A DNA stretch of 64,000 bases from an uncultured Pigmentiphaga sp. (GCA_937891425.1 CALAGD010000098.1:1-64000); one strand, 5' to 3'. Shown: positions 25,627 to 36,095, counted from the stretch's first letter. Numbers and translations are program-made. Notes: generated by a model not told the origin, from the sequence alone.

Positions 25627-26925
25627 TCAGAACGATTCGGGTATGACCAGCGACAGCCAGGGCACGGCGATGATGATCAGCAGGCGGACCATGTCGGTCA
25701 GGATGAATGGTGCCACCCCCCGATAAATTTGCCCCAGCGAAAGATCGCGGGCGATCGAATTCAGCACGAACACATTCATGCCCACTGGCGGCGTGATCAG
25801 CCCCAGTGTGGTAGTCATGACGATGATCACGCCAAACCAGACCGGATCGAACCCGAGCGTGGTGATGACCGGAAAGACGATGGGGATGGTCAGGAGCAGT
25901 ATCGCCAGCTCATCCATGATGGCACCGAGAATGATGTAGATGCCCACGATGATCAGCAGGATGCCGTACGGACCGACGGGCAGCTCCAGCATGAACTTCA
26001 CGAACGACTGCGTGACCTGGGTGACTGTGAGGAAGTAACCGAACAGGTAGGCACCGATCGCAATGACGAAAATCGAGGCGGTCACGCGCAGAGCCTCGAT
26101 GAGGCAGTCGAGAATGCTCGACAGGTTGAGCCGGCGCCGCAATACCCCGATCAGCGCCGCCCCCACGGCGCCAACCCCCGCCGCTTCGGTGATGGTCACC
26201 AACCCTCCGAAAGCAGCGCCCAGCACGCCAACAAACAGCAGGACAATGGCCCAGATGTTCTTCAGCGTCCGGAACCGTACGCGCCATGACTGGCGTTCGG
26301 CTGCCGGGTACCGCTCGGGATGCCGCCGCACCAGCCAGGCTATGGTCAGCACATAGAGCACCAGGGCAAGCAGCCCCGGCAGTATGCCCGCCATGAACAG
26401 TCTGGAAATGTCCTGCTGGGTGAGGATGCCGTAGATGATCATGACAACCGAAGGCGGAATGATCACGCCCAGTGTCCCGCCCGCCGCCACCGTACCGGCT
26501 GCCATCGCGGCCGGGTACCCGGCACGCCGCATTTCCGGCAGCGCGGTGGTGGCCATGGTGGCGGCAGTGGCTACCGCCGAACCGTTGATGGCCGAGAACC
26601 CCGCGCATGCCAGCATGGTGCCCACCGCAATACCGCCGCGGTAGTGTCCCACCCAAGCCTGGCAGGCCTCGAACAGCTCACGGCTCATGCCCCCGGCCGA
26701 CGCGAACACGCCCATGAGGATGAACATGGGAATGACACTCAGCGTGTAATCCGTGGCCGTGCTCAGGGGCGAACTCATCAGCAGGCTGAGCCCAGGCCCC
26801 AACCCGTTGACGGCAGCAAAGCCACCCACGCCGACGATGCCCATGGCGACGCCAATGGGTACGCGCAGGGCCATCAGACCGAACAGCACGACAAAGCCCA
26901 GCGTGGCAATCACCGCGTTACTCAT
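25627..26925 (-). CDS. TRAP transporter large permease (DctM type)
   Basis: A 432-residue inner-membrane protein with about 12 hydrophobic segments. It is the transport channel of a tripartite ATP-independent periplasmic transporter, which takes up carboxylates with a sodium or proton gradient. DctM hallmarks include the N-terminal LRVPIGVAMGIVG and the later GGTLGVIIPPSVVMIIYG and TPPVGMNVFVLNSIA. The start overlaps the end of the small permease gene by 8 bases. The SnoaL-like gene follows closely. The substrate is probably an organic acid or a related compound. Confidence 0.92.
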   Translation of the reverse strand: MSNAVIATLGFVVLFGLMALRVPIGVAMGIVGVGGFAAVNGLGPGLSLLMSSPLSTATDYTLSVIPMFILMGVFASAGGMSRELFEACQAWVGHYRGGIAVGTMLACAGFSAINGSAVATAATMATTALPEMRRAGYPAAMAAGTVAAGGTLGVIIPPSVVMIIYGILTQQDISRLFMAGILPGLLALVLYVLTIAWLVRRHPERYPAAERQSWRVRFRTLKNIWAIVLLFVGVLGAAFGGLVTITEAAGVGAVGAALIGVLRRRLNLSSILDCLIEALRVTASIFVIAIGAYLFGYFLTVTQVTQSFVKFMLELPVGPYGILLIIVGIYIILGAIMDELAILLLTIPIVFPVITTLGFDPVWFGVIIVMTTTLGLITPPVGMNVFVLNSIARDLSLGQIYRGVAPFILTDMVRLLIIIAVPWLSLVIPESF

Positions 26926-27421
26926 TTGCCACGCCTCCTGGCTGGGTGATTGCCGATTCGTGCGCGTGGAACTGCAGAATGCGACGCGCCCGCACCAGGG
27001 ACATCAGCGCCGCGCCTACGGCACCCGCTGCTGCCAGGAGAATCATGGGCCAGACCGGCATGACGAGCTCGAAGGTCGTCTCGCCGCTGTCGTAGCTGCT
27101 GGCTACCTTGACCATCATCATCCAGGCCAGCACACCCAGGGCCACTCCGGTCAGTAGCGTGGCGAACAGATCGATCAGCAGCCGCCCCCGGTGGGAAGCC
27201 ACGCTCCATACGAGGTCCATGACGATATGCCGCCCAGCGAGCACCGCGGTGGCGATGCCCCAGAAGATGGCGATGCCCTGCAGGTAACCCGCCAGGGTAT
27301 AGGCGTCCGGCACCTGGACCGCGAAGAACCGCCGCAGCAGCACTTCGGCGACCGTGATGATCGCCACTGCGCCAAGCAGGATACCGGAACAACGCTCGAT
27401 GAGTACGGCCAGTTTATCCAT
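26918..27421 (-). CDS. TRAP transporter small permease (DctQ type)
   Basis: A 167-residue membrane protein with four hydrophobic helices, the small subunit that bridges receptor and large permease. Features are GILLGAVAIITVAEVLLRRFF, the TLAGYLQGIAIFWG segment, and RHIVMDLVW at the start of a cytoplasmic loop. It overlaps the receptor gene upstream and the large permease gene downstream by 8 bases each. The three subunits are therefore translated as one coupled unit, in the order receptor, small permease, large permease. Confidence 0.9.
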   Translation of the reverse strand: MDKLAVLIERCSGILLGAVAIITVAEVLLRRFFAVQVPDAYTLAGYLQGIAIFWGIATAVLAGRHIVMDLVWSVASHRGRLLIDLFATLLTGVALGVLAWMMMVKVASSYDSGETTFELVMPVWPMILLAAAGAVGAALMSLVRARRILQFHAHESAITQPGGVANE

Positions 27422-28448
27422 TGGATTGATAGCGCGCGTTGTGCTTCTCGAGCGTCTTCAGCAGTTCCTGGTGAATTTCCTTCGCATCCAGCCTGTACCG
27501 CTTCTGGACGGCTTCATGAGCCTGGTCTACCAGTGGCCGGGCAGCCTCGCGCCAGGCGGCACGTTCGGTATCGGTCAGGGTGTACACGTCATGCTCGGGC
27601 GAGTTCTTCAGCCTGTCGCGGGCAGCCAGCTCCTCGCGCGCCCAGCCCTGGTTGATGCGCTCCGACCATTCGGGCGTGCAGTGCTCATCCAGAGCCTTCT
27701 TTTGCCTGTCGTCGAGAGAATCGTAAAAGCGCTTGTTGATGGCGTGCACCTGCGAGGTAACGTACATGGGTTCGTCCATGTGGTGCTTCAGAATGGGGTC
27801 GGCCCCGATGACGAAGATGTCCCAGGCAAACGTGACGCCGTCGACCACCCCGCGCTCGGCCAGCTGCCGCACCTCGGGGAGGGATGCCTGCACATTGGTT
27901 CCACCCAGCTGAGTGATGAACTGTGCCATGCCCGGTCCGGCCGGACGTATGCGGCGGCGCGCCAGTTCGGCAGGCATTCTCACGGGGTTGTCCTTGAAGT
28001 GAAACACGCCGGGGTGGTGCATCGATACGAGGCAGACGTGGACGTCCTTCATCTCCACCGGCGCATACTTCAGGTACCACTCGTGCAGGGCACGCGCACC
28101 CGAGGTGCTGTTGCTGAAGCTGAAAGGCAATTCGATCAGACTCCAGATCGGAAAGCGGCCCGGGCTGTATCCCGGAGCAACCATGGCGTACTCGACGATG
28201 CCGTCGCGGGCCATGTCGTAGTGGTCCGCCGCCTTGCCCAGCTGCTGCGCCGGGTAGATGGTGGCCTTGATGGTGCCCTCGGATGCCTGCGACAGCGACT
28301 GCGCCCATTCTTCCAGATCTGCCACGATGGGGTGCGCAGGTGGCACCCACAACGACATCTTCATCTGGCGTTCGGCCGCCATGCCTGAGTGGGCTGCCCC
28401 CATCAGCAGTAGCGCGCCCACAACAGCGCGAAACACGTTCTTCTTCAT
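27414..28448 (-). CDS. TRAP transporter substrate-binding protein (DctP family)
   Basis: A 344-residue periplasmic receptor. The ATG at 28448 is preceded by GGAGGAGAG and starts a clear signal peptide (MKKNVFRAVVGALLLMGAA, cleavage near MAAE). Typical DctP features are the mature start KMSLWVPPAHPI, the EGTIKATIYPAQQLG helix and the later segment RIRPAGPGMAQFI with the Arg that usually binds the ligand carboxylate. It leads the likely operon DctP-DctQ-DctM, SnoaL-like, GMC oxidoreductase. The ligand is unknown. Confidence 0.9.
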   Translation of the reverse strand: MKKNVFRAVVGALLLMGAAHSGMAAERQMKMSLWVPPAHPIVADLEEWAQSLSQASEGTIKATIYPAQQLGKAADHYDMARDGIVEYAMVAPGYSPGRFPIWSLIELPFSFSNSTSGARALHEWYLKYAPVEMKDVHVCLVSMHHPGVFHFKDNPVRMPAELARRRIRPAGPGMAQFITQLGGTNVQASLPEVRQLAERGVVDGVTFAWDIFVIGADPILKHHMDEPMYVTSQVHAINKRFYDSLDDRQKKALDEHCTPEWSERINQGWAREELAARDRLKNSPEHDVYTLTDTERAAWREAARPLVDQAHEAVQKRYRLDAKEIHQELLKTLEKHNARYQSNG

Positions 28449-29187
28449 GTGCCCTCTCCTCCTGCAGGTTTTTCTGATCGTGCGAAAGACGCCGCCCTGG
28501 CGGGCGCCGCGAATGCTTGTTGTGTTGCTCATGAATACGGTGCGATGCGCTGCTCGGCGACATGCGTCAACCCGCCCACACGACCGGGCAGCTCGGTGGT
28601 CCGGCCTTCAGCGGAAACGGTTTGAGGGTCATGCCGTCAGCCTGACGTGCCAGACTGGCCGCACGGCGCGCTCATGCGCCCTGAGGGAGGCCCCACCTGG
28701 GGCGGCTGCCATCCCACGGCCTTGCGCATGCGGTAGCGTGTGAGGACTGGCGCAGGCACAGCCCAGCCGGGGCGAAAACCGGCCCCCTTGACCTGACCTG
28801 CGTCGGCCGTGACGTTCAGAGACAAACAGATGCGGGAGCATGCACGGGCGCGCACGCCCTCCGCCATGACCATGTTCACTGCAGCCCTCCTCCGTGGCCT
28901 GCGTGCCAGCTGCTTGTGGTTCTTGATTCGTGCAGCCGGTGCTCGTCGGTTCGTCATGCGACTACTGCGCATTCTATCGATGGCGCGGCGTGCAGAGCAA
29001 ACTTTTCTTCGCGAGCCGCTCGCCCGCGCCCCCGTCCCCGGCTGTTTCCGGCCCGGCCGGCCCACGGGCGCACGCCCGTACCTTGCACGCAATGAGCAAG
29101 CTACGGGCATAACGGTACAATCGTGTTCTTCCCCCTGAACTTTCTTGCGCGCCCGCGTGGCGTCCCGCGCGCCCGCGTCGTCGTCCC
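28449..29187. other. Gene-free region between the TRAP operon and dusB
   Basis: About 740 bases with no convincing gene. The left part should hold the leftward promoter of the TRAP operon, and the right part the rightward promoter of dusB-fis. Open frames on both strands give Arg- or Pro-rich sequence with no family character, as expected from high GC. The right 130 bases are more AT-rich around the candidate dusB promoter. I see no RNA gene or mobile element remains. Confidence 0.6.
29093..29121 (+). promoter_or_regulatory. Candidate dusB-fis promoter
   Basis: A good -10 box TACAAT lies at 29116-29121, 66 bases before the dusB start. The element 17 bases ahead (TGAGCA at 29093-29098) is a weak -35. 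The dusB-fis promoters of other bacteria are strong and growth-rate controlled, so activator help or a different -35 is possible. Confidence 0.4.
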
Positions 29188-30183
29188 ATGCGTATTGGTC
29201 CCTGGCAACTTCCCAACAACGTGTTCGTCGCGCCCATGGCCGGCGTCACCGACCGCCCGTTCCGGCAACTGTGCCGGCGGCTCGGTGCAGGGCATGCCGT
29301 GTCGGAAATGGCCGCCAGCAATCCGCGCCTGTGGGATAGCGTGAAGACCTCACGGCGCCTCGACCACGACGGCGAGACCGAACCCATCGCAGTACAGCTC
29401 GCCGGCGCCGACCCGGACATGATGGCCGAAGCGGCGATCTACAACATCCGCAAAGGCGCCCGCATCATCGACATCAACATGGGTTGCCCGGTCAAGAAAG
29501 TGTGCAATGCAGCCGCGGGCTCTGCATTGCTGCGCGACGAAGACCTGGTCGCGCGCATACTGGAAGCCGTGGTGAAAGCGTGCCAGCCGCTGGGCGTGCC
29601 CGTCACCCTGAAGACGCGCACCGGCTGGGATCGCGCCAACCGGAACATTCTGCGCGTTGCGCGCCGCGCACAGGACATCGGCATTGCCGCCCTCACCCTC
29701 CATGGCCGTACGCGTGCCGACGGGTACAAGGGCGAGGCAGAGTACGATACGATTCGTGCGGTGAAGGCGGAACTGCAGATCCCGGTAGTAGCCAACGGCG
29801 ACATCGACAGCCCCGAAAAGGCCCGCCATGTACTCGATTACACCGGGGCTGATGCCGTCATGATCGGCCGGGCTGCCCAGGGGCGGCCCTGGATTTTCCG
29901 TGAGATCGACCATTACCTGCGTACCGGGGAGCGTCTGCCTCCCCCATCCGCGGGCGAGCTGCGCGATCTCCTGCTCCAGCACCTCGACGATCACTATCGC
30001 TTCTATGGCGAATACATCGGGGTGCGAAGCGCGCGCAAGCACATCGGCTGGTACCTGGGTCGCATCCCCGGGGGCCGCGAATTGTGCGCGCGCATCAATC
30101 TCATCGACAATACCCGTGAACAGTGGCAGGCAGTTGCAAGGTGGTTCGACACTGTTCCCAATGACACACTGCTTGCAGCCTGA
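29188..30183 (+). CDS. dusB: tRNA-dihydrouridine synthase B
   Basis: A 331-residue FMN enzyme that reduces uridine to dihydrouridine in the D-loop of tRNA. The N-terminus has the family FMN-binding stretch [14 protein letters not shown]. The catalytic Cys is in [12 protein letters not shown], and the phosphate-binding motifs PVVANGDI and [16 protein letters not shown] follow. The gene starts the conserved beta/gammaproteobacterial dusB-fis block, six bases ahead of fis. Confidence 0.95.
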   Translation: MRIGPWQLPNNVFVAPMAGVTDRPFRQLCRRLGAGHAVSEMAASNPRLWDSVKTSRRLDHDGETEPIAVQLAGADPDMMAEAAIYNIRKGARIIDINMGCPVKKVCNAAAGSALLRDEDLVARILEAVVKACQPLGVPVTLKTRTGWDRANRNILRVARRAQDIGIAALTLHGRTRADGYKGEAEYDTIRAVKAELQIPVVANGDIDSPEKARHVLDYTGADAVMIGRAAQGRPWIFREIDHYLRTGERLPPPSAGELRDLLLQHLDDHYRFYGEYIGVRSARKHIGWYLGRIPGGRELCARINLIDNTREQWQAVARWFDTVPNDTLLAA

Positions 30184-30189
30184 CAACCC

Positions 30190-30459
30190 ATGAAAAAACA
30201 ACCCACATCTTTGGAAGCCTGCATACACGAGCAGCTGAATCGCTACTTCGAGGACCTGAATGGGGAAGCTGTCGGCGGGATCTGGCACATGGTCATCTCG
30301 GCGGTCGAGCGGCCCATGCTGGAAGCCGTACTCGAACGCGCCGAAGGCAACCAGTCGCGCGCCGCGGACATGCTGGGCATCAACCGCAATACCCTGCGCA
30401 AGAAACTCGAACAGTACGGCGTTACGCCCAATGCTGCAGGGAAACGCGGCCAGTCCTGA
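30190..30459 (+). CDS. fis: DNA-binding nucleoid protein Fis
   Basis: An 89-residue Fis-family protein. The C-terminal helix-turn-helix is complete: [20 protein letters not shown], the same arrangement as in E. coli Fis and the NtrC DNA-binding domain. Upstream is the dimerization part ([11 protein letters not shown]). Fis bends DNA and controls rRNA and growth-phase genes. It follows dusB by six bases, the order found in most beta- and gammaproteobacteria, and is followed by purH. The C-terminal tail ([10 protein letters not shown]) is somewhat longer than usual. Confidence 0.95.
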   Translation: MKKQPTSLEACIHEQLNRYFEDLNGEAVGGIWHMVISAVERPMLEAVLERAEGNQSRAADMLGINRNTLRKKLEQYGVTPNAAGKRGQS

Positions 30460-30527
30460 TCCTCCATCCGCCTTGCCCCTTTGACCACCGGACGCCAACC
30501 GCGTCCTTCACAGAGATCTCCCGAACC

Positions 30528-32117
30528 ATGCCCATACAGCGAGCCCTGATATCCGTTTCCGACAAGACCGGCATCGTCGACTTCGCACGCGCACTTGCCA
30601 GCCGCGGTGTACAGATCCTCTCCACCGGGGGAACCGCCAGACTGCTGGCGGAAAACGGCATTACCGTGCAGGAAGTCGCTGATTACACCGGTTTTCCTGA
30701 AATCCTCGACGGCCGCGTCAAGACGCTGCACCCGAAGGTGCACGGTGGTCTGCTGGCCCGCCGCGATCTGCCCGAACATCTGGCCGCGCTTGAACAGCAT
30801 GGCATCGAGCGCATCGACCTGCTGGTCGTCAACCTGTACCCGTTCCAGCAGACCGTGGCGCGCCCCGACTGCACGCTGATCGACGCCATCGAGAACATCG
30901 ACATCGGCGGGCCGGCCATGCTGCGCGCCGCAGCGAAGAACCACGGCAATGAGGCCGGTGGCGTTACCGTGGTGGTCGACCCGACCGATTACGCTCGGGT
31001 CATCACCGAGATCGACACCCACGGTCAGCCCACCTACGGATTCCGCCTGCAACTCGCCGCGAAAGTCTATGCACACACGGCAGCGTACGACGGCGCCATT
31101 GCCAATTACCTGTCGTCCCTGCACGACGAGGCCCCGCAGCCCGAAGCAGTGCCAGCCCGTGAGGAATGGCCGCGCACGCTCACGGTGCAGATCCGGCGTC
31201 AGGAAGTCATGCGCTATGGCGAGAACCCGCACCAGAGCGCGGCCTTCTACATCGACCCCAACCCGGGTTCGGGCCTGCTGGCGAACTACCGCCAGATCCA
31301 GGGCAAAGAGCTGTCCTACAACAACATCGCCGATTCCGACGCCGCCTGGGAATGCGTGCGCACCTTCGATACTCCTGCGTGCGTCATCGTGAAACACGCC
31401 AACCCGTGCGGCGTGGCCACAGGCGCCAATGCGCTCGAAGCCTACCAGAAGGCGTTCAAGACCGACCCAACTTCAGCCTTCGGCGGGATCATCGCCTTCA
31501 ACCGCCCCGTCGATGCGGCCACGGCGCAGGCGCTCAACCAGCAGTTCGTGGAAGTCGTCCTGGCGCCCGCTTACGATGGCGGTGCCATTGAAGTGCTCAG
31601 CACCAAAAAGAACGTGCGCGTGCTCGAGATCCCGCTGGGCAGCGGCACCAACGCCATCGACGTCAAACGCGTCGGCGGCGGCTGGCTGGTCCAGCAGCCT
31701 GATCTCTTCAATCTGTCCGAGGGCGAATTGAAGGTCGTCACCGAGCGCCAGCCGACCGCACAACAGCTGGCCGATCTCCTGTTTGCCTGGAAGGTGGCCA
31801 AGTTCGTGAAGTCGAACGCCATCGTCTTCGCGGGCAACGGCATGACACTGGGCGTCGGCGCCGGACAGATGAGCCGGGTCGATTCCGCACGCATTGCCTC
31901 GATCAAAGCAGCCAATGCGGGCCTGTCGCTGGAAGGCTCGGCGGTGGCCTCCGACGCGTTCTTCCCGTTCCGCGACGGCCTCGACGTGGTGGCCGATGCC
32001 GGCGCCACCTGCATCATCCAGCCGGGCGGCAGCATCCGCGACGACGAAGTCATCGCCGCGGCCAACGAACGCGGCCTGGTCATGGTGTTCACCGGCCACC
32101 GTCACTTCCGGCATTGA
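30528..32117 (+). CDS. purH: Bifunctional AICAR transformylase / IMP cyclohydrolase
   Basis: A 529-residue enzyme for the last two steps of purine biosynthesis. The N-terminal IMP cyclohydrolase domain begins with [19 protein letters not shown] and the phosphate loop [11 protein letters not shown]. The C-terminal transformylase has the [11 protein letters not shown] motif (catalytic Lys-His) and RYGENPHQ. The length matches the family. The start ATG is 68 bases after fis; the stop is in the intercistronic overlap with ruvC. Confidence 0.96.
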   Translation: MPIQRALISVSDKTGIVDFARALASRGVQILSTGGTARLLAENGITVQEVADYTGFPEILDGRVKTLHPKVHGGLLARRDLPEHLAALEQHGIERIDLLVVNLYPFQQTVARPDCTLIDAIENIDIGGPAMLRAAAKNHGNEAGGVTVVVDPTDYARVITEIDTHGQPTYGFRLQLAAKVYAHTAAYDGAIANYLSSLHDEAPQPEAVPAREEWPRTLTVQIRRQEVMRYGENPHQSAAFYIDPNPGSGLLANYRQIQGKELSYNNIADSDAAWECVRTFDTPACVIVKHANPCGVATGANALEAYQKAFKTDPTSAFGGIIAFNRPVDAATAQALNQQFVEVVLAPAYDGGAIEVLSTKKNVRVLEIPLGSGTNAIDVKRVGGGWLVQQPDLFNLSEGELKVVTERQPTAQQLADLLFAWKVAKFVKSNAIVFAGNGMTLGVGAGQMSRVDSARIASIKAANAGLSLEGSAVASDAFFPFRDGLDVVADAGATCIIQPGGSIRDDEVIAAANERGLVMVFTGHRHFRH

Positions 32118-32134
32118 GCGGCCACAGGGGCATC

Positions 32135-32710
32135 GTGGAGGGCAGGGTCCGCATTCTGGGGATCGACCCGGGGCTGCGCCGCACCGGGTTCGGTGTCATC
32201 GACACCGACGGCGTACGCCTCTCGTACGTCGCCAGCGGCACGGTCACCGTACCCGCCGACCAGCCCCTGCACGCACGCCTGAAAGTGATCCTCGACAGCC
32301 TGCGCCAGATCGCGGCCGATACGCAACCCCACGCGGCGGCGCTGGAAAAGGTCTTCGTCAACGTCAACCCGCAATCGACCCTGCTGCTCGGCCAGGCACG
32401 CGGTGCCGCGCTCTGCGCCCTGACCGACAGCAATCTCGAAGTGCACGAATACACTGCCCTGCAGATCAAGAAGGCGGTGACCGGCACCGGGCGCGCCGCC
32501 AAGACGCAGATCCAGCAGATGGTGCAACACCTGTTGCGACTCAATGGCACCCCTGCCCCCGACGCGGCTGATGCCCTTGCCTGTGCCATCTGCCACGCGC
32601 ACCACGCGCCCGCCCTGAGCCGCATCGCGCGTGTCTCGGGCAATGTGGCGCTCATCCAGGCACCAGCCTCCGCGCGTCTGCGGCGCGGGCGCGTCTTTAC
32701 CGGCAGGTAA
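32135..32710 (+). CDS. ruvC: Crossover junction endodeoxyribonuclease RuvC
   Basis: A Holliday-junction resolvase of 191 residues. A GTG start at 32135, with AGGGG four bases ahead, gives an N-terminus [17 protein letters not shown] like the family. A TTG at 32114 inside the end of purH would add seven residues and is less likely. The catalytic acidic residues are D in GIDPG, E in LEKVFVN, and the DAADALACA pair near the C-terminus. RuvA and RuvB genes are not next to it, though they follow ruvC in many relatives. Confidence 0.94.
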   Translation: MEGRVRILGIDPGLRRTGFGVIDTDGVRLSYVASGTVTVPADQPLHARLKVILDSLRQIAADTQPHAAALEKVFVNVNPQSTLLLGQARGAALCALTDSNLEVHEYTALQIKKAVTGTGRAAKTQIQQMVQHLLRLNGTPAPDAADALACAICHAHHAPALSRIARVSGNVALIQAPASARLRRGRVFTGR

Positions 32711-32917
32711 CACCGCCCCGCGCGCCGGAGCAACGCGGCGCGGCCTTCCGTTGAGGCGCTTCACCAGGCGACAGAACGCGCGCAGGGAGTTCCCGAACCA
32801 GGTCGCCGCCGCTTCACCCTCATCGACGAACATTCTGCCTCCATGGGCCTGGGGCAGGCATCGCCACATGCTCTCGTCATCCTCAAGTACGTCCGCATGG
32901 CCGGACGTTGCCGCGGG

Positions 32918-35395
32918 TTACGGTCTGAACAAGCCCTTCAGTGCATCGCCGAGGATGCGGCCGGCCGGGTTCGCGGACGATCCAGCGCGGTCCTTGTCTC
33001 CACCCAGCAGCCGGTTGATCTGGCGCTCGGCCTCGTCCCGCAGCCGGTTCTTGAGTGCCTCGCTGCTGACCTCCGACCAGCGGATGTCATAGCTGGGCTG
33101 ACGCAGGTCGCCGCTGAAACGGATGGGAATGGAGATGTCGCGCAACGCCTCGAGCGACTTGCCATCCTGCCCCGTCGACGTGTTGACCACCCGCGCGTGG
33201 ATGACCAGGTCAATCGTCTCGTTGACCAGGTCGATGATCGCCGGCGTGCCCTCGGTCACCCGCAACAACGGTGCCGCCACCATCAGGTCGTGGAGGGTAC
33301 CGACGCCATTCTCCAGGGCGAGCTGACCACGCAGCTCGGTGAAATCCGTGCTCAGGCTGCCGTCGGCCGACTGCGTGACATTCCTGCCTTTGCCCAGCAT
33401 GTCGCGAAACATCCGCAACGAGCGCGCAATGTCGATGCCCTGGTATGCACCATCGCGTACGTGCACCGCCACCGTGCCGTTCAGTCGGGCCACCGCCTCC
33501 TCGGCCCCCCGGGTTACCGTGCGCAACGCCAGCGTCACGTCTCCCGTGCCTGAGATGGTGGAAGTGCCGCTGAGTGCTTCGAGGAGGGGCCGCACGGCCA
33601 CACCGCTGAGCTTGCCGTCGACACCCGCCTGCTGGGTGCCTCCCTCGAAGAATGCGGTGCCGCGCAGCGTTCCGCCATACAGTGCGGCACGCACATCACT
33701 CAGGGCGACCCGCCCTTCGCGCAAATCGAGCCTGGCTGCAACGTCGGTGGCCTGCAGGTTCTTCACACGCAGCTCTCCGACACGTATCGAACCATCGGCA
33801 CGCAGGCCGCTCCATGCCGGAGAAGCGGGCAAAGCGGCTACCTCACCATGGCTGGTCTCACCCGCCTTCTCGTTTGCCGGCACCGCCGGTTTCTCGGGTT
33901 TTGCTGATACCACCGAAAACGTGGCCAGCAGTTGATCGACATCCAGCCGCTCCGCATCGAGGGTGAACTGCAGCGCAGGCTTCTCGAAGCCGGCAAGGGA
34001 GGCTTTTGCCTTGAACGTGTGGCGCTCGCCCGCTGTGCCGGTAAACTCGGTGGCGACCCGCTCGTTCTCGAGACTGGCATGGACTGCCCCGGCCACCGCC
34101 AGTGTCAGGCTGCCCTGGGACTTGTCGGTAGTATCCATCTGGAACCGTGCATCGAGATTCGGCAGGTCGAAGGTCTGCCCGCGCAGTGCGGCCGAGATGG
34201 CAGAAGTTCCCACGAGTTGCCCTCGCCGGTCGCCCTGGGTGTATTTCACGTCGAGCTCGAGTGCGCCTCGCAGTTCGCGCGCGCTCGCCCCCGTGACGTC
34301 GGTCAGCACGACCTTGCTCTCCCAGGTCGACGGGCCCGCAAGGCGGAATGTGAGCTGTACCGGGCCACCTTTCGCGGCGGACTCATCCAGATCGAGCTGC
34401 GGTGCATCCAGCGCGAGATTGAACGGTACGTCATTCGCCCGCCCCTGCCCCTTGACCGCCAGCTTCCGGACATGCAGCACGTCGCCCGCCAGCACGGTCT
34501 GGAACCGCTGCACGCTGAGCGCGGCGTCAACCCCAGTCAGTGGCGTGGCAAGCGCGATATCGCCCTGGAAACTCAGGCTCAGGTTGGTGACCTCCAGCCG
34601 TCGGGCGCGTCCTTCGTATTCGACGTTGCCGCGCAGGCTGAACGCGTTGGCGCGGACGCCGGGCAGCATCCCGGTCACCCGCATGTCGAGCCCCTGCAGC
34701 GCATAGGTGGACGTCGCGGCGCTGATCTGCATGCGTCCCTGAAGCTGGATCGTGGCATCGGCGCGCGGATTCTGGCCAAGCACGCGCCCCGACACATCGA
34801 ATTCGAACGGGGTGTCCAGCGCAAGCCCCTTGGCGGCGGCCGTCACGCGCTCGACGCGGATCGACGTCCTGGTGCGCGCATCGCTGATCGCGGCCTCACC
34901 GCCATTCACCGTCATGCCCCGTATGTTCAGGCGCAGGGACGGACCATGCCCGCCGTCGGGCGCGTGATCGCCCCCCCCATTGCCACTGTCGTCGTGCGAG
35001 GCCTTGAGTAAATCCTGGAAGTTGAACCGGCCCTCCTGGTCGCGTACCAGGTTGGCCTTCAGGCCGTTGACGGTGAGATGATCGATCTCCAGGCGGCGCG
35101 ACAGCAGCGGCCACCATGCCAGCGATACCCTTGCCGAGTCCATCGCGGCAAACATCTGGTTTGAGCCAGGCTCGGACAACGCCACCCCGCTGACCTCGAA
35201 CCCCGGATTGGGAAAGAACGACAGCCGGATATCGCCATCGATTGCAAGGGTACGGTTGTATCGAGTCTTGACTTCCTCTTCAAGGACTTGCTTGTAGTCG
35301 TTCGGATCGACCACCAGTAGCAGCACGCCGACCACAACGACGACGACCGCCACCAATGCTGCAAGCGCGATCAGCAATCGCCTGATCCAGATCAT
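32918..35395 (-). CDS. AsmA-family inner-membrane-anchored protein
   Basis: An 825-residue AsmA-like protein with one N-terminal membrane anchor (LIALAALVAVVVVVVGVLLL, approximately residues 8-28). The typical start of the periplasmic AsmA domain follows (VDPNDYKQVLEEEVKTRYNR, then LAIDGDI and FPNPGFEVSGVALSE). The C-terminal part (IDIARSLRMFRD, then LRGQLALENGVGTLHDL) is the other family hallmark. Such proteins are large bridge-like beta-groove proteins linked to outer-membrane lipid transport and assembly. It converges with ruvC after 207 bases. Role inferred from family only. Confidence 0.88.
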   Translation of the reverse strand: MIWIRRLLIALAALVAVVVVVVGVLLLVVDPNDYKQVLEEEVKTRYNRTLAIDGDIRLSFFPNPGFEVSGVALSEPGSNQMFAAMDSARVSLAWWPLLSRRLEIDHLTVNGLKANLVRDQEGRFNFQDLLKASHDDSGNGGGDHAPDGGHGPSLRLNIRGMTVNGGEAAISDARTRTSIRVERVTAAAKGLALDTPFEFDVSGRVLGQNPRADATIQLQGRMQISAATSTYALQGLDMRVTGMLPGVRANAFSLRGNVEYEGRARRLEVTNLSLSFQGDIALATPLTGVDAALSVQRFQTVLAGDVLHVRKLAVKGQGRANDVPFNLALDAPQLDLDESAAKGGPVQLTFRLAGPSTWESKVVLTDVTGASARELRGALELDVKYTQGDRRGQLVGTSAISAALRGQTFDLPNLDARFQMDTTDKSQGSLTLAVAGAVHASLENERVATEFTGTAGERHTFKAKASLAGFEKPALQFTLDAERLDVDQLLATFSVVSAKPEKPAVPANEKAGETSHGEVAALPASPAWSGLRADGSIRVGELRVKNLQATDVAARLDLREGRVALSDVRAALYGGTLRGTAFFEGGTQQAGVDGKLSGVAVRPLLEALSGTSTISGTGDVTLALRTVTRGAEEAVARLNGTVAVHVRDGAYQGIDIARSLRMFRDMLGKGRNVTQSADGSLSTDFTELRGQLALENGVGTLHDLMVAAPLLRVTEGTPAIIDLVNETIDLVIHARVVNTSTGQDGKSLEALRDISIPIRFSGDLRQPSYDIRWSEVSSEALKNRLRDEAERQINRLLGGDKDRAGSSANPAGRILGDALKGLFRP

Positions 35396-35593
35396 TCAAA
35401 CTCCCCGGAAACCGTCCGCACCATCGCACCGGACTTGCAGACGCCAAACGTCTACTTTACCGCGGGCACCCGGCGTCTGTCGCTGCCCGCACGGATTCGC
35501 CCGGCGTGCCAGCAGCCCCGTGCCCGATCATCTCTTCGGACCGGTGCGCAGTCCACCCACGGGTTTCCGCGATCCCGAGTTGAGCGATTACTA

Positions 35594-35621
35594 TTGACCC
35601 GTCAGCCTGACTGGATAGTCT
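35594..35621 (+). promoter_or_regulatory. Candidate promoter of the HIT gene
   Basis: TTGACC at 35594-35599 and TAGTCT at 35616-35621 are separated by 16 bases and lie 27 bases ahead of the HIT start. The -35 matches five of six consensus positions, but the -10 only three of six. The stretch is more AT-rich than its surroundings. Confidence 0.4.
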
Positions 35622-35647
35622 CTTTGTCATTTTTCTGGGACGCTGCT

Positions 35648-36073
35648 ATGTCATACGATCCAAACAACATTTTCGGCAAGATTCTTCGGGGCGAGGCTCC
35701 CGCCGTCAAGGTTCATGAAGACGAACATACACTGGTGATCATGGACATCATGCCGCAGGCGGAAGGCCATACCCTGATTCTTACGAAAGAGCCCGCCGCC
35801 ACCATTTTCGAGATGACGCCGGATGGCGTGGCCGCCTGCATCAAGGTCACCCAGCGCGTAGCCAAGGCCGTACGCAGCGCGCTGAACCCGGCTGGCGTCA
35901 TGATCGCACAATTCAACGGAGCTGCCGCGGGCCAGACCGTACCCCACGTACACTTCCATGTCATCCCTCGCAACGCCAACGAACCCTTGCGCGCCCATGC
36001 ACGCGACATGGCCGACCCGGCCCAGCTCGAAGCTCTGGCGGCGCGCATCCGCGAGGCGCTGGCCAGGGTATGA
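35648..36073 (+). CDS. HIT-family (histidine triad) nucleotide hydrolase
   Basis: A 141-residue HIT protein. From the ATG at 35648 it starts MSYDPNNIFGKILRGEAP, as in the family (the frame is open upstream to 35435 without family character). The histidine triad is HVHFHVIPR, and GHTLILTK is the N-terminal phosphate-contact strand. These proteins hydrolyse nucleoside phosphoramidates or similar nucleotide conjugates and are common in all bacteria. It stands alone between AsmA and CYTH/CHAD genes. Confidence 0.93.
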   Translation: MSYDPNNIFGKILRGEAPAVKVHEDEHTLVIMDIMPQAEGHTLILTKEPAATIFEMTPDGVAACIKVTQRVAKAVRSALNPAGVMIAQFNGAAAGQTVPHVHFHVIPRNANEPLRAHARDMADPAQLEALAARIREALARV

Positions 36074-36095
36074 GAGCGGCATCTCAACCCGGGTT

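Noticed and set aside
28637..29110. Open frame of 157 codons in the gap before dusB
   Set aside because: Arg-rich, low-complexity translation, no ribosome site, no family; it looks like chance.
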